Origin: an uncultured Clostridium sp.
Lineage (GTDB): Bacteria; Bacillota; Clostridia; Clostridiales; Clostridiaceae
NCBI RefSeq assembly: GCF_934754925.1
Contig: NZ_CAKVJA010000036.1
Span: 1-27,161, forward strand
Direction of reading: 5' to 3'
Length of the DNA: 27,161 nucleotides
Part shown: piece after piece, positions 8,728-16,369 of the stretch
Layout: every line of letters starts with the position of its first letter
Numbering within the stretch: the stretch's first letter is position 1
Program-made: the position numbers and the translations under genes
Notes under the pieces: generated by a model
Told to the model about the DNA's origin: nothing
What the model saw: the letters and a program-made list of their open reading frames with translations, nothing else
The model's database searches: none

Positions 8728-9780
8728 ATGGGTTTATTCGGTAACCAATTTTTAGACGTAATTGAATGGAATGAAACAAGAAATGACGTTATTTTTTGGA
8801 AGTGGAAAAATAGTGAAATAAAAAAGAATAGTAGATTGATTATAAGGCCAGGTCAAGATGCTATATTCTTGCATAATGGAAAAGTTGAAGGTGTGTTTAC
8901 TGAAGAGGGTAATTACGAAATTGAAACAGAAATTATTCCATTTTTATCAACATTAAAAGGGTTTAAATTTGGATTTAAAACAGGGCTTAAGGCCGAAGTT
9001 CTATTTGTAAATACTAAAGAATTTTTAGTAAAATGGGGTACTAAAAGTCCAATTAATATACAAGCACCAGGAATGCCTGGAGGAATGCCAATAAGAGCTT
9101 TTGGTTCATTTAACGTTAAACTAAGTGATCATATGGTTTTAATTGATAAAATTGCAGGAATTAAGAGTCAATTTACTGTAGATGATGTAAAACAAAGAGC
9201 TTTAGCTGTAGTTGATCAGCTTTTAATGAAATGGATTGTTAAAGAAGGAAAGGATATGTTTAATTTACAAGCAAATTCCTTTGAAATAGCAAAAGGTATA
9301 AAAACAGATTTAGATATGGAAATGATTAAGATAGGTCTAACTGTAACAACATTAAATATTGAAAACTTTAGCTATCCTGATTCAGTACAAAATATGATTA
9401 ATAAAAATGCTGCGTATGGAATGGTAGGTAATATAGGGAATTATCAAAATGTAGCCATGACTGAAGCTATGGAGAAAAATCCTAATAGTAGTATGGCTAA
9501 TATGGCTCAAGCTGGTATGGGAATGCAAATGGGAATAAATATGATGAATGAAATGAAGAAAAATATGGAGCAAAGTTCATCATCAAATAATACTAGTAAG
9601 AATACTTGTAAAAACTGTGGAGAAGCTTTAAGTGAAGGAGCAAAATTCTGTAGTAATTGTGGAACAAAGGTTTTGGTTAGCGAAAATACAGAAAAGAAAA
9701 ATAAATTTTGCAGTGAATGCGGTGCAATAATTAAAAGTGATTCAAAGTTCTGTGGAGAATGTGGGGCAAAGGTTAAATAA
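8728..9780 (+). CDS. SPFH-like (YdjI / virion-core-protein family) protein with two zinc ribbons
   Basis: A 350-residue protein. Residues 1 to about 230 form the SPFH-like domain known from B. subtilis YdjI (opening with FLDVIEWNE, later FGSFNVKLSDHMVLIDK). A Met/Asn-rich linker follows (about 240-290), then two zinc ribbons: CKNCG...FCSNCG (about 294-313) and FCSECG...FCGECG (about 326-346), four cysteines each. In B. subtilis the YdjI protein works with PspA at the membrane, and a separate operon member supplies the zinc ribbon; here both sit in one polypeptide. GGGAGGAAAGATA precedes ATG 8728. Probably co-transcribed with the PspA gene and acting as its membrane adaptor (inference). Confidence 0.85.
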   Translation: MGLFGNQFLDVIEWNETRNDVIFWKWKNSEIKKNSRLIIRPGQDAIFLHNGKVEGVFTEEGNYEIETEIIPFLSTLKGFKFGFKTGLKAEVLFVNTKEFLVKWGTKSPINIQAPGMPGGMPIRAFGSFNVKLSDHMVLIDKIAGIKSQFTVDDVKQRALAVVDQLLMKWIVKEGKDMFNLQANSFEIAKGIKTDLDMEMIKIGLTVTTLNIENFSYPDSVQNMINKNAAYGMVGNIGNYQNVAMTEAMEKNPNSSMANMAQAGMGMQMGINMMNEMKKNMEQSSSSNNTSKNTCKNCGEALSEGAKFCSNCGTKVLVSENTEKKNKFCSECGAIIKSDSKFCGECGAKVK

Positions 9781-9851
9781 GGAAGTATTTTAATGACTAT
9801 TATAAGAAATAATATTATTAGAATATACTTATTTAGATTTAGGAGATACAA

Positions 9852-10463
9852 ATGATTATAAGTAAAGAGTTTTATAATAGAAGTGCCCTAGATGTTGCCA
9901 AAGACTTACTTGGAAAAGTATTAGTTAGAGAAGTTGATGGAAAAATTTTAAAAGGAAGAATTGTTGAAACGGAAGCCTATATAGGAACTATAGATAAAGC
10001 CTGTCATGCATATAATGGGCGTAGAACTAAACGTACAGAAGTATTATATGAGGATGCAGGGGTTTCATATATTTATTTTATATATGGATTATATCATTGT
10101 TTTAATGTTGTAACTAATAAAAAAGATGTAGCTGAAGCAGTTTTAATTAGGGCTCTTGAACCAATTAACCAGCTAGATTATATTTCTATGATTAGGTATA
10201 ATAAGAATTATGATGAACTTACAAAAACACAATCAAAAAATTTAACTAATGGTCCTTCAAAGTTATGCTTAGCTTATCTATTAAATAAGGATTTAAATGC
10301 AGTAAAGCTTTATGAGAAGGGGCCTGTATATATTATTGATGAAAATAGTAATGATTTTGAAATTGTTGAAAGTAAGAGAATAGGAATAGATTATGCTGAA
10401 GAGGCAAAAGATTTTTTATGGAGATTCTATATAAAAGATAATATATATGTTTCTAAAAAATAA
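9852..10463 (+). CDS. DNA-3-methyladenine glycosylase (AAG/MPG type)
   Basis: A 203-residue base-excision repair enzyme that removes alkylated purines from DNA. The family core is intact: RIVETEAYIG with the catalytic glutamate, DKACHAYNGRRTKR (DNA-intercalation and binding region), the Tyr-rich stretch YIYFIYGLYHCFNVV, and NGPSKLC. Length matches bacterial homologues. RBS AGGAG at close range before ATG 9852. It follows the SPFH gene by 71 bases without a clear terminator, so read-through is possible; the methylglyoxal synthase gene comes next. Confidence 0.92.
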   Translation: MIISKEFYNRSALDVAKDLLGKVLVREVDGKILKGRIVETEAYIGTIDKACHAYNGRRTKRTEVLYEDAGVSYIYFIYGLYHCFNVVTNKKDVAEAVLIRALEPINQLDYISMIRYNKNYDELTKTQSKNLTNGPSKLCLAYLLNKDLNAVKLYEKGPVYIIDENSNDFEIVESKRIGIDYAEEAKDFLWRFYIKDNIYVSKK

Positions 10464-10518
10464 TTTAGTTATAAATTTTAATTTATATAAAGTTTAATAG
10501 AAAAGGGAGAGAATACAG

Positions 10519-10884
10519 ATGAGAGTAGCATTAATTGCACATGATAAGAAAAAAGATGAGATGGTTAATTTTGCAAAAGCAAATGAAGATAGACTATCTA
10601 AATTAGAGCTTTATGCAACAGGAACAACTGGTTTAAGAATAATGGAAAATACTAATTTAGAAATTCATAGACTAAAAAGTGGTCCACTTGGTGGAGATCA
10701 ACAAATAGGTGCATTAGTTTCTGAACAAAAATTAGATTTAGTTATATTTTTAAGAGACCCATTAACATCACAACCACATGAACCAGATATCAATGCATTG
10801 TTAAGATTATGTGATGTATATGAAATACCACTTGCAACAAATGTTTCTACAGCTCAATTAGTTTTAGATGCATTACACAAGTAA
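10519..10884 (+). CDS. mgsA: methylglyoxal synthase
   Basis: A 121-residue cytoplasmic enzyme converting dihydroxyacetone phosphate to methylglyoxal and phosphate, a bypass used when sugar phosphates accumulate. The phosphate-binding motifs LIAHDKKK (6-13), ATGTTG and SGPLGGDQQIG and the catalytic FLRDPL are all present, followed by QPHEPD. Slightly shorter than the E. coli protein but normal for Firmicutes. RBS AAAGGGAGAG before ATG 10519. A strong terminator follows directly. Confidence 0.96.
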   Translation: MRVALIAHDKKKDEMVNFAKANEDRLSKLELYATGTTGLRIMENTNLEIHRLKSGPLGGDQQIGALVSEQKLDLVIFLRDPLTSQPHEPDINALLRLCDVYEIPLATNVSTAQLVLDALHK

Positions 10885-10903
10885 AAATAATAAAAGATAA
10901 CTT

Positions 10904-10938
10904 AAAAAGGAGTTGCTAAATGGCAGCTCCTTTTTGTT
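10904..10938 (+). terminator. rho-independent terminator after mgsA
   Basis: AAAAAGGAGTTGC pairs with GCAGCTCCTTTTT (one G-U pair) across a six-base loop. It separates mgsA from the metal-related operon. Confidence 0.9.
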
Positions 10939-10970
10939 GTATAACGTTCACAATTTAGTGATACATTTAC

Positions 10971-11003
10971 AATATTATTATATGTATAAATTATAATAAT
11001 ATT
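10971..11003. promoter_or_regulatory. candidate operator: perfect 12-base inverted repeat upstream of the COG0523 operon
   Basis: AATATTATTATA (10971-10982) and TATAATAATATT (10992-11003) are exact reverse complements around a nine-base spacer, 90 bases before the first GTPase gene. The right arm contains TATAAT, so a promoter could overlap it. A/T-only arms make a chance repeat quite possible; it does not match the B. subtilis Zur consensus well. Confidence 0.35.
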
Positions 11004-11092
11004 CAAAAGTACTTAGAAAATAAAATTTGCATAAATGTTATATATAAATCATAGAATTTTTTGAGAAGAATAATAAGGGAAAGTAATAGATT

Positions 11093-12043
11093 ATGAGTGT
11101 TAAAGTAGAGATTTTTTCTGGATTTCTTGGAGCTGGAAAGACACAGTTAATTAAAAAACTTATAGAAGAAGGTTACTATAAAGATAAAATTGCTATTATT
11201 GAAAATGAATTTGGAGAAGTAAGTATTGATGGTGAAGTTTTAAAAAGAACGAATACTTTAGTAAAGGAAATAAATGCTGGGTGTATTTGTTGTCAAGTTA
11301 CCGGAGATTTTAAAGAGTCAATAATAGATGTTGTGGAAAACTGTAATGTAGATAGACTTTTAGTTGAACCAACAGGAGTGGCAAAATTAAGTGACATAAA
11401 AAAAGTATTTAATGAAAAAGAATTAAAGGATATAGCCGAAGTAGAAAAAGCTATAACTGTGGTAGATGCAGAGAAATTTGATTTGTACTTAACGAATTTT
11501 AAGAGTTTTTTTATTAATCAAATAAAAAATGCAGATATTATAATTTTAAGTAGAACACAAAATATTAGTATTGAAGAAGTAAAAAGATTAGAAGAAGAAA
11601 TTAGTAAATTAAATTCTAGAGCAATAATAATGGGAAGACAATGGAGTAATACAAAATCAGAGGAATTAATTCCAAAGGTATTTTTAACAAAAGATAGAGG
11701 TATTTTAAAGGAAAAAATTAATTTTAGAAAGAGTAATCCTAGTACTCGGAGTATAAAAAAGGAAAGAAATGAAGAAAGTTTATTTGAAAGTTTTGCTTTA
11801 AAAATAGATAGAGATGTATCTAAAGAAGAACTATTAAGCAAGTTTAATTTTATAAAAAATAGTTTTGAATTTGGTGAAATAATTAGAGCAAAAGGTATTG
11901 TTAATACTAAAAATGGAAAAGAACAATTTGATTACACTTTATCTGAAATAAATATGCAAAAGATAGCATATAGAGGAGATGCTGTTATTTCATTTATTGG
12001 AACTAATTTAAATAAAGAGAAAATTAAAAAGTTTTTTAGTTAA
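11093..12043 (+). CDS. COG0523 (CobW/ZagA-like) GTPase, putative metal chaperone
   Basis: A 316-residue G3E-family NTPase. Visible elements are the P-loop GFLGAGKT (10-17), NEFGE (38-42), the metal-binding CICC motif (64-67), EPTG (92-95) and a C-terminal CobW domain (about 215-316). The usual base-recognition NKxD is replaced by SRTQ (153-156). COG0523 proteins deliver or help allocate metals, often zinc or cobalt. A close second GTPase gene and a permease follow at 12 and 16 bases, so this is a tight operon starting at 11093. RBS is a modest GGGAAAG. Metal identity cannot be read from the sequence. Confidence 0.85.
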   Translation: MSVKVEIFSGFLGAGKTQLIKKLIEEGYYKDKIAIIENEFGEVSIDGEVLKRTNTLVKEINAGCICCQVTGDFKESIIDVVENCNVDRLLVEPTGVAKLSDIKKVFNEKELKDIAEVEKAITVVDAEKFDLYLTNFKSFFINQIKNADIIILSRTQNISIEEVKRLEEEISKLNSRAIIMGRQWSNTKSEELIPKVFLTKDRGILKEKINFRKSNPSTRSIKKERNEESLFESFALKIDRDVSKEELLSKFNFIKNSFEFGEIIRAKGIVNTKNGKEQFDYTLSEINMQKIAYRGDAVISFIGTNLNKEKIKKFFS

Positions 12044-12055
12044 GAAGGTGAAAAG

Positions 12056-12691
12056 ATGAAGGTTGACGTAGAAGTAGTTACTGGATTTTTAGGGGCTGGT
12101 AAGTCAGCCTTTATTAATTCATTAATAAATAAAACTATTGCATATAAAGAAAGAATAGTTGTTGTTACTTGTGAAAGCGGAAATACTCAAATAAATAAGT
12201 TCAATGAAAATGGACAAAGTGTAAATCATATTAGTTTTATGGGAGAAAATCTAGAACTTAATAATGAGATATGTAAAATAGTAAAGAAATATAAACCTCA
12301 TAGAATAATTATAGAGTATAACGGAACAGATACATTAGAACATTTATATAAATGCGTATTTGATAATGAAACAGGAAAACTAATAAAACTTTCCACAATG
12401 TATTTTGTTTGTGATGGGAGAAATATTGAGTTTTATATTAAGAATATGGGAGAAATATTATTACCATTTATACAAAATAGTGATGTAATTGTAATTAATA
12501 ATTATAATATGGATAAAAAATTGGAAGTGGATCAAGGTATTAAATTATTAGAAAGCTTAAACCATAAAGCTCAAATAATAAAATCTGAGAATAATAGTAG
12601 TTTTAATTTAGCATTAGAGAATAGTAATTTATTAGAAGATAAATTAGTAAGAAATATGAGGGTAAAATTAATAGATTATATGAGAAAGTAA
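12056..12691 (+). CDS. short COG0523-like GTPase lacking the metal motif
   Basis: A 211-residue protein that starts like its neighbour with GFLGAGKS (10-17) but lacks the CxCC motif, has EYNG (87-90) where the family has EPTG, and NNYN (148-151) where NKxD is expected. The C-terminal CobW domain is missing. It is therefore a reduced paralogue of the upstream gene, not a truncation of it: the reading frame is clean, with its own RBS (AAGGTGAAAAG). A regulatory partner or heterodimer subunit of the first GTPase is plausible (inference). It is followed 16 bases later by the permease gene. Confidence 0.75.
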   Translation: MKVDVEVVTGFLGAGKSAFINSLINKTIAYKERIVVVTCESGNTQINKFNENGQSVNHISFMGENLELNNEICKIVKKYKPHRIIIEYNGTDTLEHLYKCVFDNETGKLIKLSTMYFVCDGRNIEFYIKNMGEILLPFIQNSDVIVINNYNMDKKLEVDQGIKLLESLNHKAQIIKSENNSSFNLALENSNLLEDKLVRNMRVKLIDYMRK

Positions 12692-12707
12692 GATAGCGGG
12701 TGATAAA

Positions 12708-13616
12708 GTGAGTATAAGTAAATTTGAAGCATGGATGTGGAGTTACCTAGGGATTATTGTTGAAGCAATACCGTTTCTACTAATAGGAGCAGTGTTATCA
12801 GCTTTAATTCAAATTTACGTATCAGATGAATTAATAAAAAAAATAATTCCTAAGAATAGTATCATAGGATATTTTATAGCAGCTATATCAGGAGTACTTT
12901 TTCCTGTATGTGAGTGTGCAATAGTTCCAATTACGAGAAGTTTAATAAAAAAGGGATTGCCTATTGGTGTTGGAATAACATTTATGTTATCAGTTCCTAT
13001 AGTTAATCCTATTGTAATTATGTCTACATATTATGCATTTCCTAATGATCTAAATATGGTTATATATAGAACAGTAGGTGGTGTAATAGGTGCTTTAATA
13101 GTTGGAATAATTATTGGATTTATTTATGATAAAAAGAAAAATACAGAAGTTTTAAAAAGGGAAGAAGTTGCTCTTTATTGTGATTGTTGTACTTTTAGTA
13201 ATAATTATTATATTTCATTAAAGGGAAAAATAAAGAATTTAGTATTAAATGCATCTAATGAGTTTTTAAATATTAGTATTTATTTTATTTTTGGTGCATT
13301 TCTTTCAAGTATATTTGTAGTATTTCTTCAAGATAGTTTAATTAATAATATCACATCAGGAAAGGTAGTAGGAATTGCAATAATGATGCTATTAGGTTTT
13401 TTATTGTCATTATGTTCAGAGGCAGATGCATTTGTTGCCAAAGGATTTATGGACAACTTTGGAGCGCCAGGAGTTATAGCATTTTTAATATTAGGGCCAA
13501 TGATGGACTTGAAAAATTTAATATTATCTTTTGGATTTTTCAAAAGAGTCTTTGTATTAAAATTGCTTTTAATAATTTGCATAGTTGTATTTGGAGTATG
13601 TTTAGCATTAGTATAA
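12708..13616 (+). CDS. YraQ/UPF0718 (DUF318) family permease
   Basis: A 302-residue integral membrane protein with about eight segments in two halves. The family signature PVCECAIVPITRSL (66-79) with CEC at 68-70 is intact, as are SVPIVNPIVIM (95-105) and the second-half SLCSEADAFVAKGF. The loop between the halves carries CDCC (158-161), a likely metal-binding site. Members pair with TIGR03943 proteins and COG0523 GTPases, as here, suggesting transport of a metal or other small solute; the substrate is unproven. Start GTG 12708 follows GCGGGTGAT. No terminator separates it from the next gene. Confidence 0.85.
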   Translation: MSISKFEAWMWSYLGIIVEAIPFLLIGAVLSALIQIYVSDELIKKIIPKNSIIGYFIAAISGVLFPVCECAIVPITRSLIKKGLPIGVGITFMLSVPIVNPIVIMSTYYAFPNDLNMVIYRTVGGVIGALIVGIIIGFIYDKKKNTEVLKREEVALYCDCCTFSNNYYISLKGKIKNLVLNASNEFLNISIYFIFGAFLSSIFVVFLQDSLINNITSGKVVGIAIMMLLGFLLSLCSEADAFVAKGFMDNFGAPGVIAFLILGPMMDLKNLILSFGFFKRVFVLKLLLIICIVVFGVCLALV

Positions 13617-13674
13617 TTTTATAAAATTAGTGAATATTTGAGTCTTTTACTTTTTACTAATATAAGAGGTGTAT

Positions 13675-14343
13675 ATGAAGAAATTTAATATTGATGAGTT
13701 AATATGGTTTATTATATTAATATTATTAGATTTATCTGTAATATTTTTAATAAGAAGTGGAAATATAACTAACTTTGTAAGTAGTGATATGATTATTTAT
13801 TTTTATTTGAGCATAATAATATTAACTATCTTTGCTTTATTTCAATTTAGTAGAATTTTTACAATAAAAAGAAGAATAGAAACTACCAATAAATTTATTC
13901 CTTTAACATTTACATTATGTATTGGAGTAATTTTATTATATATATTTCCATTATTAAAGCAAAATGAAAATACAAATGAGAATTTATTATTTAAAAATCA
14001 TACAGATGCAATAATTATAAATAATGATAATTATGATATAGTAAATGAAATTATACAACATAAGGATGAATATGAAGGAAAAGCTATATTATTTTTAGGA
14101 TATATTGATAATACTAAGGAAAGTTCAGATTTTATAGTTATATCTAGACAAATGATAAAATGTTGTCAAGCTGATAAAGAAAAAATACAAATAAAAGCAA
14201 AGGGAATAAAAGATGACTTAGAGGAAGGACAATGGATTAATATTTATGGAAGGATATGCTTTGACGATGATTTTTATATTTTAGTAGAAGAATATAAAAT
14301 GCAAGATGAGCCTAATGATATATATTTTCATGACCATCTTTAA
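13675..14343 (+). CDS. TIGR03943 / DUF1980 family membrane protein
   Basis: A 222-residue protein with four membrane segments in its first 110 residues, then a soluble beta-rich domain bearing the conserved R-x-MIKCCQAD motif and a C-terminal YGRICFDDDFYIL. This is the usual partner of YraQ-family permeases (B. subtilis YcgQ with YcgR). The cysteine pair may bind a metal. The open frame starts at GTG 13669, but ATG 13675 is a better start behind AGAGGTG. It ends the four-gene unit begun at 11093 and is separated from scpA by 89 bases holding a new promoter candidate. Confidence 0.8.
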   Translation: MKKFNIDELIWFIILILLDLSVIFLIRSGNITNFVSSDMIIYFYLSIIILTIFALFQFSRIFTIKRRIETTNKFIPLTFTLCIGVILLYIFPLLKQNENTNENLLFKNHTDAIIINNDNYDIVNEIIQHKDEYEGKAILFLGYIDNTKESSDFIVISRQMIKCCQADKEKIQIKAKGIKDDLEEGQWINIYGRICFDDDFYILVEEYKMQDEPNDIYFHDHL

Positions 14344-14346
14344 GGC

Positions 14347-14375
14347 TTGTTCTTTTAAAAGAAAATTGTTATTAT
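14347..14375 (+). promoter_or_regulatory. candidate sigma-A promoter for scpAB
   Basis: TTGTTC (14347-14352) and TATTAT (14370-14375) are spaced by 17 bases, 58 bases before the scpA start. A perfect 14-base palindrome, TTCTTTTAAAAGAA (14350-14363), overlaps the -35 and spacer. Confidence 0.4.
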
Positions 14376-14432
14376 ATAAGTTATGAAACCCTTAAAAGGA
14401 GCATAATAAAAACACAAAGGCGGGATGAATTA

Positions 14433-15185
14433 ATGGAATTGCCAAAGATAAAAGTGGCAGATTTTGAAGGACCTTTTGATTTATTACTGCATCTTATAAA
14501 GAAGAATAAGATGGATATATATAATGTAGAGATATATAAAGTTACAAATCAATATTTAGAGTATCTTAATACAAGAAAGGTTATGGATCTTGAAATAACA
14601 TCAGAATTTATTGTTGTTGCAGCTACATTAATAGAGATAAAATCAAAAAATCTTCTTCCAAAGATAAAAGTGGAAGAGGAAGAAAATGAAGAAGATATTG
14701 AAAAAAGATTAATGGAAAAATTAATTGAATATAAGAAGATAAAGTCAGTATCTGAATTCTTTAAAGAGCGATATATAAATCAAGGTGATGTTTATAGTAA
14801 GAAGCCGGAAATAATTGAAGAAGTTAAAGGTGAACCAGTTAATAATGTTGACATATTTAAAAATATAACATTGTTAGATTTATATAATATTTATAATAGA
14901 ATATTAGAGAACTATAGAGAAAAACAAAATAAATTTAATATAGTACAAAAGAAAATATACGTAGATAAGTATAAAGTTGAAGACAAAATGAATGAACTTT
15001 TAGAAAGAGTTAATTCAAATAAAGTAATTGAATTTGAAGACCTAATGAAAGAAAGTTCTTGTAAGCTTGAAACTGTAGTCACATTTTTAGCATTACTTGA
15101 ACTTATAAAAATTAGAACTATTAGCGTTTATCAAGATGAGAGTTTTGGAAATATACTTATCAAGAGGAGGAGAGATAGTGAGTAA
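14433..15185 (+). CDS. scpA: segregation and condensation protein A
   Basis: A 250-residue kleisin that bridges the SMC dimer and recruits ScpB, forming the condensin that organises and segregates the chromosome. The N-terminal family signature FEGPFDLLLHLIKKNKMDIY (about 9-28) is complete, the acidic middle segment KVEEEENEED follows, and the C-terminal winged helix that binds the SMC head runs from about 175 to 245. RBS GGCGGGATG before ATG 14433. Its last eight bases overlap the start of scpB, implying translational coupling and matched expression. Confidence 0.95.
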   Translation: MELPKIKVADFEGPFDLLLHLIKKNKMDIYNVEIYKVTNQYLEYLNTRKVMDLEITSEFIVVAATLIEIKSKNLLPKIKVEEEENEEDIEKRLMEKLIEYKKIKSVSEFFKERYINQGDVYSKKPEIIEEVKGEPVNNVDIFKNITLLDLYNIYNRILENYREKQNKFNIVQKKIYVDKYKVEDKMNELLERVNSNKVIEFEDLMKESSCKLETVVTFLALLELIKIRTISVYQDESFGNILIKRRRDSE

Positions 15186-15876
15186 CATTGATGTTAAACA
15201 GTATGAATTTAAAGAACTATCTAGAAAGTCTAATATAAAATCAGCTATAGAATCAATGCTATTTGTAAGTGGTGAACCTTTATCATTAAGAGATTTAAGT
15301 AATAATTTAGAGATTAAAGATAATATTATTGAAGAAATAATAAAGGAAATGATGAATGAATATGAAGAAAAAAGCAGAGGAATTAGATTAATAAGCATAA
15401 ATGGAGCTTATCAATTAGTTACTAAAAGTGAAAATTCAGATTATATTCAAAAGCTATTAAAGAAAAATAAAAGACATTCACTCTCACAAGCTTCTATAGA
15501 AAGTTTAGCTATTATAGCATATAAACAACCAATTACGCGTATTGATATAGATGAAATAAGAGGGGTTAAGTCAGAATCAGCAATTCAAAAGCTTGTTGAA
15601 AAGGGACTAATAAAGGATATAGGAAGATTAGAGGTTCCAGGAAGACCTATCCTTTATGGAACTACAGATGAATTTTTAAGACAATTTGGACTAGAAACAT
15701 TAAAAGAATTACCATCACTTGATTTATATAGTGATAAAGAGGCTAAAAGCTCCATGGAGGTTCTAAATCAAGCTCTTCAAGATATTAATTATGAAGAGGC
15801 TAGTGAGAAATCAAAGATTAAAGATAGTGAAATCAATATAGATGATGCAGAAGTTGCATCAGATGAAGAAGTTTAA
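15178..15876 (+). CDS. scpB: segregation and condensation protein B
   Basis: A 232-residue partner of ScpA, built of two winged-helix domains (about 15-90 and 95-175). Typical motifs are IESMLFVSGEPLS and the conserved SLAIIAYKQPITRIDIDEIRGV, followed by GRPILYGTT; the C-terminal 45 residues are an acidic tail. The open frame begins at ATG 15136, but that would place 14 extra residues inside scpA. GTG 15178, eight bases behind AGGAGGAG, is chosen and overlaps the scpA stop by eight bases. Confidence 0.95.
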   Translation: MSNIDVKQYEFKELSRKSNIKSAIESMLFVSGEPLSLRDLSNNLEIKDNIIEEIIKEMMNEYEEKSRGIRLISINGAYQLVTKSENSDYIQKLLKKNKRHSLSQASIESLAIIAYKQPITRIDIDEIRGVKSESAIQKLVEKGLIKDIGRLEVPGRPILYGTTDEFLRQFGLETLKELPSLDLYSDKEAKSSMEVLNQALQDINYEEASEKSKIKDSEINIDDAEVASDEEV

Positions 15877-15886
15877 AAATTAATAC

Positions 15887-15932
15887 AAAAAGATATAGCT
15901 ACTGAATAATTTTTCAGTAGCTATATCTTTTT
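15887..15932. terminator. bidirectional terminator between scpB and gerW
   Basis: AAAAAGATATAGCTACTGAA (15887-15906) pairs perfectly over 20 bases with 15913-15932, leaving a six-base loop. A tracts on one side and T tracts on the other let it work in both directions. The stop codon of the reverse gene gerW (15931-15933) lies at its edge. Confidence 0.95.
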
Positions 15933-16338
15933 ATAGGTTATCGTTCTTATCAACTTTTTTATCATTGAAGAATCCTTTTAATATTTCAATAAATTGAGGA
16001 ATAGAATCAACCACTCTATCAATAGTATTATCATAATCAACTGGTTGTAACTTTACAATTCCATCTTTAACAATTAGGAAAGCAATAGGCCTAACACTAA
16101 CTCCAGCTCCAGATCCGCCACCAAAAGGATATTTTTCCTCTTCTTTTCTTAGAGATGTATGGTTACCAAATTCACTTCCACCAGATGCAAAACCAAAGGA
16201 AACTTTAGATATTGGAACAATTGAAGTACCATCACTAGTTTCTACAACATCTCCAATTACAGTATTAACATCTATCATATCACGCAAGTTTTCCATAGTG
16301 CTTCTCATTAAATTTTCTAATTCATGTTTATCAGTCAT
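15931..16338 (-). CDS. gerW: GerW/YtfJ family spore protein
   Basis: A 135-residue protein with the family core DVVETSDGTSIVPISKVSFGFASGG in pieces (DGTSIVPIS, FGFASGGSEF) and the glycine-rich FGGGSGAGVSVRP. B. subtilis GerW (YtfJ) is made in the forespore and is needed for response to some germinants. The first ten residues of the family (MRSTMENLRD region) are present, so the start ATG 16338 is sound. The ribosome site is unusual: GGAGG lies 25 bases upstream, with a hairpin between (see separate entry). The gene follows the DUF2953 gene by 22 bases, the same pair as ytfI-ytfJ. Confidence 0.92.
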   Translation of the reverse strand: MTDKHELENLMRSTMENLRDMIDVNTVIGDVVETSDGTSIVPISKVSFGFASGGSEFGNHTSLRKEEEKYPFGGGSGAGVSVRPIAFLIVKDGIVKLQPVDYDNTIDRVVDSIPQFIEILKGFFNDKKVDKNDNL

Positions 16339-16369
16339 AATAATCCCTATATCTAGGGAATCACCTCCT
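16339..16369 (-). promoter_or_regulatory. gerW: Shine-Dalgarno with intervening hairpin for gerW
   Basis: On the reverse strand AGGAGGTGAT (16369-16360) is an extended anti-16S match whose AGG AGG TGA are also the last two codons and stop of the DUF2953 gene. Between it and ATG 16338 sits a perfect hairpin, TCCCTA-GATA-TAGGGA (16359-16344). Distance from GGAGG to ATG is 25 bases in linear form but nine if the hairpin folds, which is an optimal spacing. Confidence 0.6.

Noticed and set aside
8198..8779. 193-residue reverse-strand frame
   Set aside because: It lies opposite the PspA gene and the start of the next gene; hydrophobic content comes from antisense of helical codons and there is no RBS.
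15136..15177. Longer N-terminus for ScpB from ATG 15136
   Set aside because: It would overlap scpA by 50 bases and lacks an RBS; GTG 15178 is directly behind AGGAGGAG.
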